The position numbers were made by a program, and so were the translations under genes. Of a stretch of 64,000 nt of DNA, positions 1 through 8,695 are shown piece after piece. The notes beneath the pieces were generated by a model that did not search any database, had not been told where the DNA came from, and was given only the letters and a program-made list of their open reading frames with translations. This stretch comes from Dyella acidisoli. Lineage in GTDB: Bacteria > Pseudomonadota > Gammaproteobacteria > Xanthomonadales > Rhodanobacteraceae. How positions within the stretch are numbered: the first letter of the stretch is position 1; each line of letters opens with the position of its first letter. The DNA is taken from NCBI RefSeq assembly GCF_030160295.1, contig NZ_BSOB01000062.1, positions 1-64,000 of the forward strand. The letters are read 5' to 3'.

Positions 1-99
1 TTCATGGACTCGCCCTCGCTCGTTACAGAACGGTGGATAGTTTTACTCTCCACCGCTGGCCCATGAGGCCTTATTTAGCGCGGGGGCGAGTCCATGTAA

Positions 100-1029
100 T
101 TACGGGTTGCTTACCCCATGCGGCACATGCCCTGTCGCGACATGCTTGCGCGCAGATTCCACATTCGCCGGCGAGTCATCGAAAAAGATATCTGCGCCAA
201 AAGCATCCAGGAACGGCCCTTTGTCGCGCCCACCGAGAAACAGCGCCTCGTCGATGCGCACACCCCAGCGGCGCAAGGTAAGAATCACGCGCTTATGCGC
301 AGGCGCGGAACGCGCGGTAACCAACGCGGTGCGAATGGGGGAGTTCTCTGCAGGAAACGCCGCCTGAAGGCGATGCACCGCGGTAAGAAAACCGCGGAAC
401 GGTCCAACCGACAGCGGCTGTTCGGCCAGCTCGGTTTCGTTGCGATGAAAGGCTTCCAGACCTTCTTCGCGCGAAACACGTTCGCCTTCATCGCCGAAGA
501 TCACCGCATCGCCATCGAACGCGATACGCAGCTGCTCGCTGGCACGCGGCGGCGCAGTGGAAGGCAGAATCGTTGCGGCTGCCACGCCCGCCTTCAACGC
601 ACGACCAACATCTTCGGCATTGGCTGAAAGAAAAAGATCCGTCTTGAACGGTGCAATGTAGTCGGACGTCGGCGCACCGCTAGTGAATGCCGCACGGCTG
701 ATCTCCAACCCGTAATGCTGGATGGAATTGAAAATGCGCAGCCCCGTGTCACCCGAATTGCGCGACAACAGGATGACCTCGACCGGTGGCACGTCACCTG
801 CGAGCTTGTTGAGGCCCAGCAGTTTCTGCACCAGCGGAAACGCCACACCAGGTTGCAGAATCTCGTCCTCGTGTTCGATCTGGAAACCGCGGTAGGCATC
901 CAGCCCTTCCCGTTCGAACAAGGCATGGCTATCACCAAGGTCGAACAACGCGCGCGATGAAATGGCGACGACCAGCTGGTTATCGCCGTTGGTGTTGGAA
1001 TCCTGAGTGGTTTTGGTCGAGCGTGCCAT
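100..1029 (-). CDS. Cytosolic 5'-nucleotidase (PF06189-type)
   Basis: Predicted 309-residue soluble enzyme removing the 5' phosphate from nucleoside monophosphates. The protein has the 5'-nucleotidase family layout: an N-terminal region beginning MARSTKTTQDSN and leading into LVVAISSRALFDL, and C-terminal FFDDSPANVESARKH, which resembles the late acidic motif of HAD-like phosphatases. The frame stays open another 75 codons upstream into nadK, but that extension is Cys/Trp/Ser-rich and looks like antisense of nadK, so I chose the ATG at 1029. The gene follows nadK on the same strand after 52 bases that hold a GTAGGTTGGGGT inverted repeat. Both genes deal with nucleotides, but co-regulation is only inferred from position. 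Family assignment is by recognition of the sequence; substrate preference cannot be read. Confidence 0.85.
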   Translation of the reverse strand: MARSTKTTQDSNTNGDNQLVVAISSRALFDLGDSHALFEREGLDAYRGFQIEHEDEILQPGVAFPLVQKLLGLNKLAGDVPPVEVILLSRNSGDTGLRIFNSIQHYGLEISRAAFTSGAPTSDYIAPFKTDLFLSANAEDVGRALKAGVAAATILPSTAPPRASEQLRIAFDGDAVIFGDEGERVSREEGLEAFHRNETELAEQPLSVGPFRGFLTAVHRLQAAFPAENSPIRTALVTARSAPAHKRVILTLRRWGVRIDEALFLGGRDKGPFLDAFGADIFFDDSPANVESARKHVATGHVPHGVSNP

Positions 1030-1052
1030 GAGGATCAATCTAGCGCAAAAGC

Positions 1053-1076
1053 GTAGGTTGGGGTGCAAACCCCAAC
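1053..1076. repeat. GTAGGTTGGGGT-type inverted repeat
   Basis: GTAGGTTGGGGT, four bases, then ACCCCAAC: a short hairpin between nadK and the nucleotidase gene. The same unit recurs near 12000, at 19035 and at 47633, so it is a dispersed REP-like family rather than a gene-specific signal. Confidence 0.8.
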
Positions 1077-1081
1077 CGACA

Positions 1082-1843
1082 TCAGTCCTGCGCGAATTGT
1101 TCGTCCAGGATGCGCTGCTCCAGATTGTGCTCCGGATCAAACAGCAGCCGAACACCCTGCTCACGGGACTGACGCACTTCCACCGAGCGCACGTTGCGCA
1201 CTTCCAGAAAATCCGCGGTGGCACTGACTGGGCGCTTGCCGGGATCGAGTACACGCAGACTCACCAGCGTGCGATGCGGCAGGATTGCGCCACGCCAGCG
1301 GCGTGGACGAAACGGACTGATGGGCGTAAGCGCCAGCACGTTGGCGTCCAGCGGAAGAATCGGACCGTGTGCGGAAAGGTTATAGGCGGTGGAGCCGGCG
1401 GGCGTGGACACCAGGATGCCGTCGCACACCAGGTTCGGCAGCTTCACAATGCCATTGAGCTTCACTTCGACGTGCGCGGCCTGGTTGGTCTGCCGCAACA
1501 GGGATACTTCGTTGAAAGCGAGGGCGTTGCGCGTTTGGCCATCGCCATCGATCGCTTCCATCTCCAACGGAAATAGCTCCGCCGCGTGGGCACGTGCGAT
1601 GCGTTCGGGGAGCTCATCCAGATGATGCTTGTTCATCAGAAAACCGACGCGTCCCAGCTTCATCCCATATACCGGTATGCCAACTGCGCGATGAGCATGC
1701 AAGGTGCGCAGCATGAAACCGTCGCCGCCAAGCGCGACGATCACCTCTGCATCGGCAGCGGGCACGTCGCCATAGCGTTCCACGAGTTTGCGGCGCGCTT
1801 GCTGGGCAATGTTGGTTTCGCTGGCGACGAACGCAAGACGCAT
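1082..1843 (-). CDS. nadK: NAD kinase
   Basis: 253 residues, phosphorylating NAD to NADP in the cytoplasm with ATP or polyphosphate. The diagnostic GGDG nucleotide-binding motif is at residues 39-42 ([11 protein letters not shown]), and the second conserved loop, [16 protein letters not shown], lies around residue 155. The length is slightly short of the 290-residue E. coli enzyme, but the N-terminus begins directly in the first strand of the Rossmann-like domain, MRLAFVASE, as in other Xanthomonadales copies. It lies upstream of the 5'-nucleotidase gene on the same strand and may be co-transcribed with it. No unusual residues were seen in the two motifs. Confidence 0.93.
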   Translation of the reverse strand: MRLAFVASETNIAQQARRKLVERYGDVPAADAEVIVALGGDGFMLRTLHAHRAVGIPVYGMKLGRVGFLMNKHHLDELPERIARAHAAELFPLEMEAIDGDGQTRNALAFNEVSLLRQTNQAAHVEVKLNGIVKLPNLVCDGILVSTPAGSTAYNLSAHGPILPLDANVLALTPISPFRPRRWRGAILPHRTLVSLRVLDPGKRPVSATADFLEVRNVRSVEVRQSREQGVRLLFDPEHNLEQRILDEQFAQD

Positions 1844-1917
1844 GGCTTGAGATCCATCTGTTTGCTTAGGCGATCGAGCTTACGATACGTAGCGTGAGCT
1901 GACTATGCTTGGGCTCA

Positions 1918-2051
1918 TGCTCCCTCCCCTGCGTGCAGGGGAGGGTTGGGGTGGGGTCGCGTCAGCTTGCCGTATAGCTTGAACTCACCGCGAGGTTGAA
2001 GACTTCACCCCACCCCAGCCCTCCCCTACTGCACGTAGGGGAGGGAGCAAT
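1918..2051. repeat. Paired CTCCCCT/TTGGGGTGGGG repeats (REPIN-like)
   Basis: Two hairpin-forming units in opposite orientation fill the space between nadK and gdhB. The left unit contains CCCTCCCCTGCGTGCAGGGG followed by TTGGGGTGGGGT; the right contains ACCCCACCCCAGCCCTCCCC and a TACTGCACGTA loop. The arrangement is repeated almost exactly at 53891-54019. The pair lies between the start of nadK and the stop of gdhB and may also terminate transcription, but there is no U-tract. Confidence 0.8.
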
Positions 2052-2073
2052 GTTCGGCGAGAGTGAACACCAC

Positions 2074-5000
2074 TTATGTCACTGGCACCTGCGCCAACTG
2101 CGCCAAACGACGCACCGCCACCGAAGCAATCGGGTAATCCGCATTCTGCGTGAGGATCTCCGCCAGCATGCTGCGGGTGTACTTCAACGTGGCGTCATCG
2201 CGGTTGAGCCATGCCTGCACCGGCGACACGTCGCTGCTGCTACCGGTCAACCCCAACACCTGGATCGCCAGCGCGCGATGCTGGTGACTGAGTTCGTCCA
2301 GCAGCGAGCCGCGTGCCTGTGCATGCCAATGGCCTTCGACCGGCAACGCTTCGATCTGGCCGCGCAGCCATTCCAGGTCCAGTGCCTGGCCGAGTTCGAA
2401 GAACACATTGGCCACCTTGGCGATCGGCTGTCCGGTCTGCCGCGCCACTTCCACCATGTCGAGCATGGCGCGCAATTCCGGAAGCTTCGCCAGACGCAGT
2501 GCGAGATCAGTGGGCAGGCCCAAGCCTTCCCATTTCTCCTGGCTGGTGGCGAAGTCGGCTTTGCCGGCCGGTGTCAGCACGTCGGGAAGCGTGGCGCTGA
2601 GCTCGGCCACCGCGGACTGATAGCGCTCGACGTTGGCAGCGATTTCCAGCGTGCCGCTCGGGCGGCTGAGCAGCCAGCGCGTGAGATGCCGCAGCTGCGA
2701 CCAAACCTGCATGATCGCATCGACCTGTGTGCTCTCGGCGACCTTGCTGTCCTGCGCTTCGATCTCGGCCCACAGCTCGCGCGCGCCAAGAATTTCGCGC
2801 ACTGCTGTATACGCCTTGGCGATCGCTGCCGGTCCCTGCCCCGTGTCTTCCTGCATGCGCATCATGAAAGTGGCGCCCATACGGTTGAGGGTGGAGTTGG
2901 TTACCGCGGTGGCGATGATTTCGCGTTTCAGGCGATGGCGCTGCATGTGCGCGGCGTACTTCTCGTGCAACGGACGCGGGAAATAACGCACCAGTTCCTT
3001 CGACAGGAACGGATCTTCCGGCACGTCTGAATCCAATAGCTGCTGATACAGACGAATCTTGTCGTACGACAACAGCACTGACAGTTCAGGACGCGTCATG
3101 CCCTGGCCGCGCGTCTTGCGATCCGTAAGCTCCGCTTCGCTGGGCAGATTTTCCACCTGGCGATCGAGCAAGCCTTCGCTTTCCAGCGTGCGGATGAAGT
3201 GCGCCATCGAGCCAAGACGCTTCACCGACTGACGCTCCATCAGCGTGATGGCTTGGTTCTGGCGATAGTTGTCCCACAGCACTAGATCGCCGACCTCATC
3301 CGTCATGACCGCAAGCTGGCGATTGCGATCATCGACGCTCATCTCGCCGCGCTGCACGGCATCGCTGAGCAGGATCTTGATGTTCACCTCGTGGTCGGAG
3401 GTGTCCACACCGGCGGAGTTGTCGATGAAGTCGGTATTGAGCAGCACGCCATGCTGCGCAGCCTCGATGCGGCCCTTCTGTGTGAAGCCGAGATTGCCGC
3501 CCTCGCCCACGGTTTTGCAACGCAGTTCCGCGCCGTTGATGCGCAGCGCGTTGTTGGCGCGATCGCCCACGTCGCCATGCGTTTCGCTAGCCGCTTTCAC
3601 GTACGTGCCGATGCCGCCGTTCCAAAGCAGATCCACCGGCGCCTTGAGAATGGCGCTCATCAATTCGTTCGGCGCCATGTGCTGCACATCGGCTCGCAAG
3701 CCAAGGGCCGCACGCACTTCCGGCGAAATCGGAATCGACTTCACGCTGCGCGGCCACACTCCGCCGCCGGTGGAGATCAGCGATTTGTCGTAGTCATCCC
3801 AGCTCGAACGCGGCAGCTTGAACATGCGTTCCCGCTCGACGAAGGATTTGGCCGTATCGGGTTTGGGATCGAGGAAGATGTGACGATGATCGAACGCGGC
3901 CACCATGAGGATGTGCCGCGACAGCAGCATGCCGTTGCCGAACACGTCGCCCGACATGTCGCCGATACCTACGCAGGTGAAATCTTCGCTCTGGCAGTCG
4001 CGGCCCAGTGCACGGAAGTGGCGCTTCACCGATTCCCACGCACCCTTGGCGGTGATGCCCATGCCCTTGTGGTCGTAGCCATTCGAGCCGCCGGATGCGA
4101 ACGCATCGCCCAGCCAGAAGCCGTGTTCGATCGAGATCGCATTGGCGATATCCGAGAACGTAGCCGTGCCCTTGTCGGCCGCCACCACCAGATACGGATC
4201 GTCATCGTCGTGACGCACGACATCGTGCGGTGCCACCACCTTGCCCTCCACCAGGTTGTCGGTGATGTCGAGCAGCCCGTTGATGAACAGGCGATAGCAA
4301 GCAATGCCTTCCGCCAGCTGTGCATCGCGATCGCCGCCCACCGGCGGATGCTTGACGAAGAAACCGCCCTTCGAACCCACCGGCACGATCACGGTGTTCT
4401 TCACCATCTGCGCCTTCACCAGGCCCAGCACTTCAGTGCGGAAGTCTTCACGGCGATCCGACCAGCGCAGACCGCCACGCGCCACCGGGCCGAAGCGCAA
4501 ATGCACGCCTTCCACGCGTGGCGAGTACACGAAGATCTCGCGATACGGCACCGGCTTGGGCGCGTCCGGCACCTGCTTCGAATCGAACTTGAAGCTGATG
4601 TAATGACGATGCGCATCGTCCCATTTCTGATAGAAGCTGGTGCGCAACGTGGCGCGGATCGTATTCATGAAGCTGAGCACGATGCGCTCGTCGTCGAGGC
4701 TGGCGACGTCATCCAGCAGCGACTTCAGTGCCTGCCACAGCTCGTGGATCTGCTGGTCGCGCTTCTCGGCCAGCGCCTTGACGATCCCTTCGATCAGCTC
4801 CGGCTTGGTCTTCTGAGTCTCGACCGGAATCAACGCCTGCATCTCGCGGCGCAGATCGGCCTGGGCCTTTTCCAGCTCAGCAGCGCCAAGCAGTTCGCGG
4901 CGCGGATCAAACTTCGCGCCGAACAGCTCAATCAGGAGCCCGGCAATCGCCGGATAACGATTGAGCGTCTCCTCCATGTAGCTCTGCGAGAACGCGATGC

Positions 5001-6996
5001 CAACTTGCTGCAGGTACTTGCAGTAGCCGCGCAGCATGGCGACCTGACGCCAGTCGGCCTGCGCCAGCAGCACGAGGTTGTTGAAGCCATCGCTTTCGGC
5101 CTGGCCGCGCCACAGTGCCTCGAAACCGCGCTCGAAACGATCGCGCAGATGCGTCAGGTCGAACTTCAGCGAGTGCTTTGTCTTCAGCTCGAAGTCGTGG
5201 ATGGTGAGCGTGCGGCCTTCGCTTTCCAACGTGTAGACATGCTCGGCCAGCATGCGCACGCCCATGTTTTCCAGCATCGGCAGTGCTTCGGACAGCGGTA
5301 TTGGCGCGCCGACGTGGATCACCTTGAAACGCAGGCTCTGGTCGCGGGCGTCTTCGTACAGATGCAGGTGAATCGAATCGTCGCTCTTGAGCGTGGTGAG
5401 TGCGGTCACGTCCAGCGCAGCTTGTTCCGGCGCCACATCTTCGATGTAGCCCGCCGGCAACAGTTTGCCGAAGCGGTTGAACAACGCCACGCCTTGCGCC
5501 TCGCCCACTTGGCCAATCAGGCTGTCGCGCAACCCGTCGTACCAGTTGCGCACGATGTGCTGCAGGCGCGCCTCCAGTTCCTGCACATTGAATTTCGGAT
5601 GTTCGCCCAAGTGCGGACGCACGGTGACGTGCAGACGCGCCAAGGCGGATTCGCCCATCAGCACGTTGGAATCCAGGCTCTCGCCGTGGAACACGTCGAG
5701 CAGCATGGCTTCGATACGCTCGCGCACCGATGTGTTGAAACGCTCGCGCGGCACAAATGCCAGGCAGGTGAAGAAGCGGCCATAGCGATCGCGGCGCACG
5801 AACAACCGCGTGCGGGCACGCTGCTGCAACTCCAGGATGCCGGTGGCGGTAGCGAACAGCTCGTCTTCCGTGCTCTGGAACAGCTCTTCCGGCGGCAAGG
5901 TTTCCAGGATGTGGCGCAACGCTTTGCCGGAATACGCATCACGCTTCAGGCCCGAGCGCGCCATCACCGCTTCCACGCGCTGACGCACCAGCGGCACGTC
6001 CTGCGTACGTGTCATGTAGGCATTGGAGGTGAACAGACCGAGGAAGCGCTGCTCGGAAACCGGTGTGCCGTTGGCGTCGAACTTCAGCACGCCCACGTAA
6101 TCCATGTTGCCGGCGCGATGCACGTGCGAGCGCGCATTGGTCTTGGTCAGGATAATCGCGTCGTATGAACCGGATTGCGGCAGGTCGTGCGCGGCCAGCG
6201 AACGCAAGGAACGCGGCGCTAGCGAGCGCTCGCTCTTGTGCAGAATGCCCAGGCCCGACTCTTCGATGGGACGCAACACTTCGTCGTCGCCGGCTTTCGC
6301 CACTTCGTATTCGCGATAGCCCAGGAAGGTGAAATTTTCGTCCGCCAGCCAGCGCAGGAATTCGCTCGCCTCTTGAATTGAAGCCGCATCCAGCGGCAGC
6401 TTGCGATTGGGCAGATCCGCTGCAATCGACAGCGCCTTCTCGCCCATGGCACGCCAGTCGCGCACGGCTGCGCGCACATCGTCCAATGCGTCTTCGATAC
6501 GCTTCTTGAGCTGCGCCTGGATGGTTTCGTCGAGGATGCTGTCCACCTCGAAATGCATCACGGATTCTGGCGCGCCGTTATCGTCGCCAATGCGTTGCAG
6601 CTGGCCGCTCGCATCGCGGCTCACCTTCACCACCGGATGCAGCACCAGGTGGATCTGCGAATACTCGGACAGGATCATGCTCGTCGTGTCGACCAGGAAC
6701 GGCATGTCGTCGGTGATGATTTCCACCGCGCTACGCGCCGTATGCGCCGCGCTGATGACACGTACCGCTGCGCGCTGGGGTGTGCGCTGCTGCAGGAAAT
6801 CGAGCAACCCGGTGATCACCTGGGCCCACTCGGCGGGCGTGTGCAGGTCGACGTCGGTGCTGGCGATGCGCGCGAAAAAGGCGCCGATAAAAAATTGCGC
6901 CTCATCAAGGCGCTTGGTCGGATAACCGCTTTTTTTCAACTCTTCGAATACGACAGACACAAGAGGAATGTCGTTGGCCGCACGGATCGCATTCAT
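2074..6996 (-). CDS. gdhB: NAD-specific glutamate dehydrogenase, 180-kDa class
   Basis: 1640-residue cytoplasmic enzyme oxidising L-glutamate to 2-oxoglutarate and ammonia with NAD, normally catabolic. The size matches the large L-GDH180 family of Streptomyces and Pseudomonas (about 1620-1650 residues) and is far above the roughly 450-residue ordinary enzymes. The core signature is present at about residues 790-850: GGLRWSDRREDFRTE, then QMVKNTVIVPVGSKGGF with the conserved lysines, then FVKHPP. A long N-terminal regulatory region (residues 1-700) with ACT-like segments and a C-terminal tail flank the core. The reading frame is intact. The large open frames on the opposite strand are codon-bias shadows. 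The gene stands alone, bounded by repeats downstream and about 490 bases of non-coding DNA upstream. Confidence 0.95.
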   Translation of the reverse strand: MNAIRAANDIPLVSVVFEELKKSGYPTKRLDEAQFFIGAFFARIASTDVDLHTPAEWAQVITGLLDFLQQRTPQRAAVRVISAAHTARSAVEIITDDMPFLVDTTSMILSEYSQIHLVLHPVVKVSRDASGQLQRIGDDNGAPESVMHFEVDSILDETIQAQLKKRIEDALDDVRAAVRDWRAMGEKALSIAADLPNRKLPLDAASIQEASEFLRWLADENFTFLGYREYEVAKAGDDEVLRPIEESGLGILHKSERSLAPRSLRSLAAHDLPQSGSYDAIILTKTNARSHVHRAGNMDYVGVLKFDANGTPVSEQRFLGLFTSNAYMTRTQDVPLVRQRVEAVMARSGLKRDAYSGKALRHILETLPPEELFQSTEDELFATATGILELQQRARTRLFVRRDRYGRFFTCLAFVPRERFNTSVRERIEAMLLDVFHGESLDSNVLMGESALARLHVTVRPHLGEHPKFNVQELEARLQHIVRNWYDGLRDSLIGQVGEAQGVALFNRFGKLLPAGYIEDVAPEQAALDVTALTTLKSDDSIHLHLYEDARDQSLRFKVIHVGAPIPLSEALPMLENMGVRMLAEHVYTLESEGRTLTIHDFELKTKHSLKFDLTHLRDRFERGFEALWRGQAESDGFNNLVLLAQADWRQVAMLRGYCKYLQQVGIAFSQSYMEETLNRYPAIAGLLIELFGAKFDPRRELLGAAELEKAQADLRREMQALIPVETQKTKPELIEGIVKALAEKRDQQIHELWQALKSLLDDVASLDDERIVLSFMNTIRATLRTSFYQKWDDAHRHYISFKFDSKQVPDAPKPVPYREIFVYSPRVEGVHLRFGPVARGGLRWSDRREDFRTEVLGLVKAQMVKNTVIVPVGSKGGFFVKHPPVGGDRDAQLAEGIACYRLFINGLLDITDNLVEGKVVAPHDVVRHDDDDPYLVVAADKGTATFSDIANAISIEHGFWLGDAFASGGSNGYDHKGMGITAKGAWESVKRHFRALGRDCQSEDFTCVGIGDMSGDVFGNGMLLSRHILMVAAFDHRHIFLDPKPDTAKSFVERERMFKLPRSSWDDYDKSLISTGGGVWPRSVKSIPISPEVRAALGLRADVQHMAPNELMSAILKAPVDLLWNGGIGTYVKAASETHGDVGDRANNALRINGAELRCKTVGEGGNLGFTQKGRIEAAQHGVLLNTDFIDNSAGVDTSDHEVNIKILLSDAVQRGEMSVDDRNRQLAVMTDEVGDLVLWDNYRQNQAITLMERQSVKRLGSMAHFIRTLESEGLLDRQVENLPSEAELTDRKTRGQGMTRPELSVLLSYDKIRLYQQLLDSDVPEDPFLSKELVRYFPRPLHEKYAAHMQRHRLKREIIATAVTNSTLNRMGATFMMRMQEDTGQGPAAIAKAYTAVREILGARELWAEIEAQDSKVAESTQVDAIMQVWSQLRHLTRWLLSRPSGTLEIAANVERYQSAVAELSATLPDVLTPAGKADFATSQEKWEGLGLPTDLALRLAKLPELRAMLDMVEVARQTGQPIAKVANVFFELGQALDLEWLRGQIEALPVEGHWHAQARGSLLDELSHQHRALAIQVLGLTGSSSDVSPVQAWLNRDDATLKYTRSMLAEILTQNADYPIASVAVRRLAQLAQVPVT

Positions 6997-7490
6997 GGCT
7001 TCTACTTAAGAAGTGGAGATGATGGGGTATGTGGAGCAGAAAGCCTTAAAAGGATACGCTTCGTGTTGCACTGAATCTATCGGCAGCGCAGCAACACGCG
7101 TTGTGCAAATCTCTTCCCATTGCGGTGCAGCTCGATCGAATGTCGCTGTTGTGCGTGCGTCATGACCGTCATTTCCGCGCGCGTAGGAACGACGGCCATG
7201 AGGGTTTCACTGCACGGTCTGATGAGCCACTGCCCAGCCTTTGCTTTGTTCACAACAAGGCAATCGATCGCCCGTGCCGCAAGTCATCCTCGCGAAAGGC
7301 TGGATTCCCGTGAAGAATAAATTGTAAACTGACCGGTATAGTCTTGTTCGGATGTCCGCTTGGCGGGACCATCGACACAGGAAAAGTAAACCCGAATCCT
7401 ATAAACGTAAGCCTTTCCGGCCGGAACAGCCGGGCGCCGGGCGAGCTACGCCCGTCCACCATCCCGATTTACGCAAGTCATGGAGTTCTC
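6997..7490. other. Long intergenic region, divergent promoters expected
   Basis: Separates the divergently transcribed gdhB and RND efflux genes. No convincing open frame was found. A degenerate copy of the GTCATTCCCGCG repeat lies near 7167-7201. A TATAGT hexamer at 7337-7342 could be a -10 box for the efflux operon, but no good -35 is seen at 17 bases. The AT-rich stretch 7310-7340 is the likeliest control region. Confidence 0.4.
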
Positions 7491-8684
7491 ATGAAGTCGA
7501 CGTCAACGCGCACCCCGGTGCTGTGCCTGAGCCTGCTGGCACTGGCTGCCTGCAGCAGCAAGACGCAAGGTCCGCCCCAGATGCCGCCGCCGACGGTAGG
7601 GGTGGTTGAAGCCCAGTCGCAGAACGTGCCGCTGACCAAGGACCTGGTGGGTCGCCTGTCCGCGTATCGCAGTGCCGACGTGCGCGCCCGCGTATCGGGC
7701 GTACTGCTCAAGCGCGTCTATACCGAAGGCACGGACGTGAAGCAGGGCCAGTTGCTGTTCCAAATCGATCCGGCAACCTACAAGGCCGCCCTCGCTAACG
7801 CCGAGGCATCGCTGGCCTCCGCCCAGGCCAGCTACACCAACGCCCATGTCATCGCCAACCGCGATCGCCAACTGGTGCCGCAGGGCTACATCTCGCACCA
7901 GCAGGTGGATACCGATGAGGCCAACGAGCGCTCGGCACAAGCCGCGGTCAGGCAGGCCCAAGCCAACGTGCAGACTGCCCGGGTCAATCTCGGCTACACC
8001 GACGTAACTTCTCCGATCGACGGCCGGGCCGGCGAGCAACAGGTGACCGAAGGCGCGATCGTCGGCAATAGCACTACCGATGCGGGCGCCAACGCCACCT
8101 TGCTGACCACCGTGGACCAGCTCGACCCGCTGTACGTGAACTTCACCCTTAGCGCCGCCGACCTCGACACGCTGCGCCACGCTCAGGCCAAGGGCAACGT
8201 ACAGCTGGCTGCGCAGGACAAGACCACAGTGCAGATCACCCTGCCCAGCGGCGCCAAGTACGATCAGCCCGGCACGCTCAACTTCTCCGACACCTCGGTC
8301 AATCCGACCACCGGCGCGATCAACCTGCGCGCCGTGGTGCCGAACGCCGACCGCCGCCTGCTACCAGGTATGTACGTCACACTCACCGCCAACATGGGTG
8401 CGCTGAACAAGGTGTTCCTGATTCCGCAGGCTGGCATCCAGCGTGATCCCGGCGGCGCCTACGCCCTGGTGGTCGGCAAGGATGGCAACGTCGCGCAGAA
8501 GCGCGTTACGGCGGACACCATGCTTGGCCATGACTGGATCGTCAGCAACGGCCTGGACTCGGGTGACCAGGTAATCGTTTCGGGCGTCCAGGGCGTCAAG
8601 CCAGGCGCGCCCGCCAAGGCGACCCCGTGGAAGCCTGATCAGGCGCCGGCCGGCCAGGGTCCTGCTGCCGCTGGTCATCAGTAA
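7491..8684 (+). CDS. RND efflux periplasmic adaptor (AcrA/MexA-like lipoprotein)
   Basis: 397-residue membrane-fusion protein that bridges an inner-membrane RND pump to an outer-membrane channel. The start at 7491 follows a GGAG ribosome site and gives a lipoprotein signal peptide ending LLALAAC, so Cys21 is the predicted lipidated residue. After it come the barrel-sandwich half VRARVSGVLLKRVYTEG, an alpha-helical hairpin rich in Ala/Gln (about residues 100-170), the returning lipoyl half TSPIDGRAGEQQVTEG, and the beta-barrel and membrane-proximal domains. The frame is open to 7344, but the extra residues lack signal-peptide character. The pump gene follows after 11 bases. No regulator or outer-membrane factor is adjacent. 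Confidence 0.93.
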   Translation: MKSTSTRTPVLCLSLLALAACSSKTQGPPQMPPPTVGVVEAQSQNVPLTKDLVGRLSAYRSADVRARVSGVLLKRVYTEGTDVKQGQLLFQIDPATYKAALANAEASLASAQASYTNAHVIANRDRQLVPQGYISHQQVDTDEANERSAQAAVRQAQANVQTARVNLGYTDVTSPIDGRAGEQQVTEGAIVGNSTTDAGANATLLTTVDQLDPLYVNFTLSAADLDTLRHAQAKGNVQLAAQDKTTVQITLPSGAKYDQPGTLNFSDTSVNPTTGAINLRAVVPNADRRLLPGMYVTLTANMGALNKVFLIPQAGIQRDPGGAYALVVGKDGNVAQKRVTADTMLGHDWIVSNGLDSGDQVIVSGVQGVKPGAPAKATPWKPDQAPAGQGPAAAGHQ

Positions 8685-8695
8685 GGAGAACACTG

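Noticed and set aside
1030-1254. 75-codon extension of the 5'-nucleotidase into nadK
   Set aside because: The added residues look like antisense of nadK and the family starts at the ATG at 1029.
3391-6168. 925-codon open frame opposite gdhB
   Set aside because: Antisense shadow of a high-GC gene: rich in His, Gln, Arg and Ala, with no domain, signal or ribosome site, while gdhB on the other strand is a clear enzyme.
7337-7342. TATAGT as a -10 box of the efflux operon
   Set aside because: Spacing of 17 bases lands on AGAATA, a poor -35, so it was mentioned but not called as a promoter.
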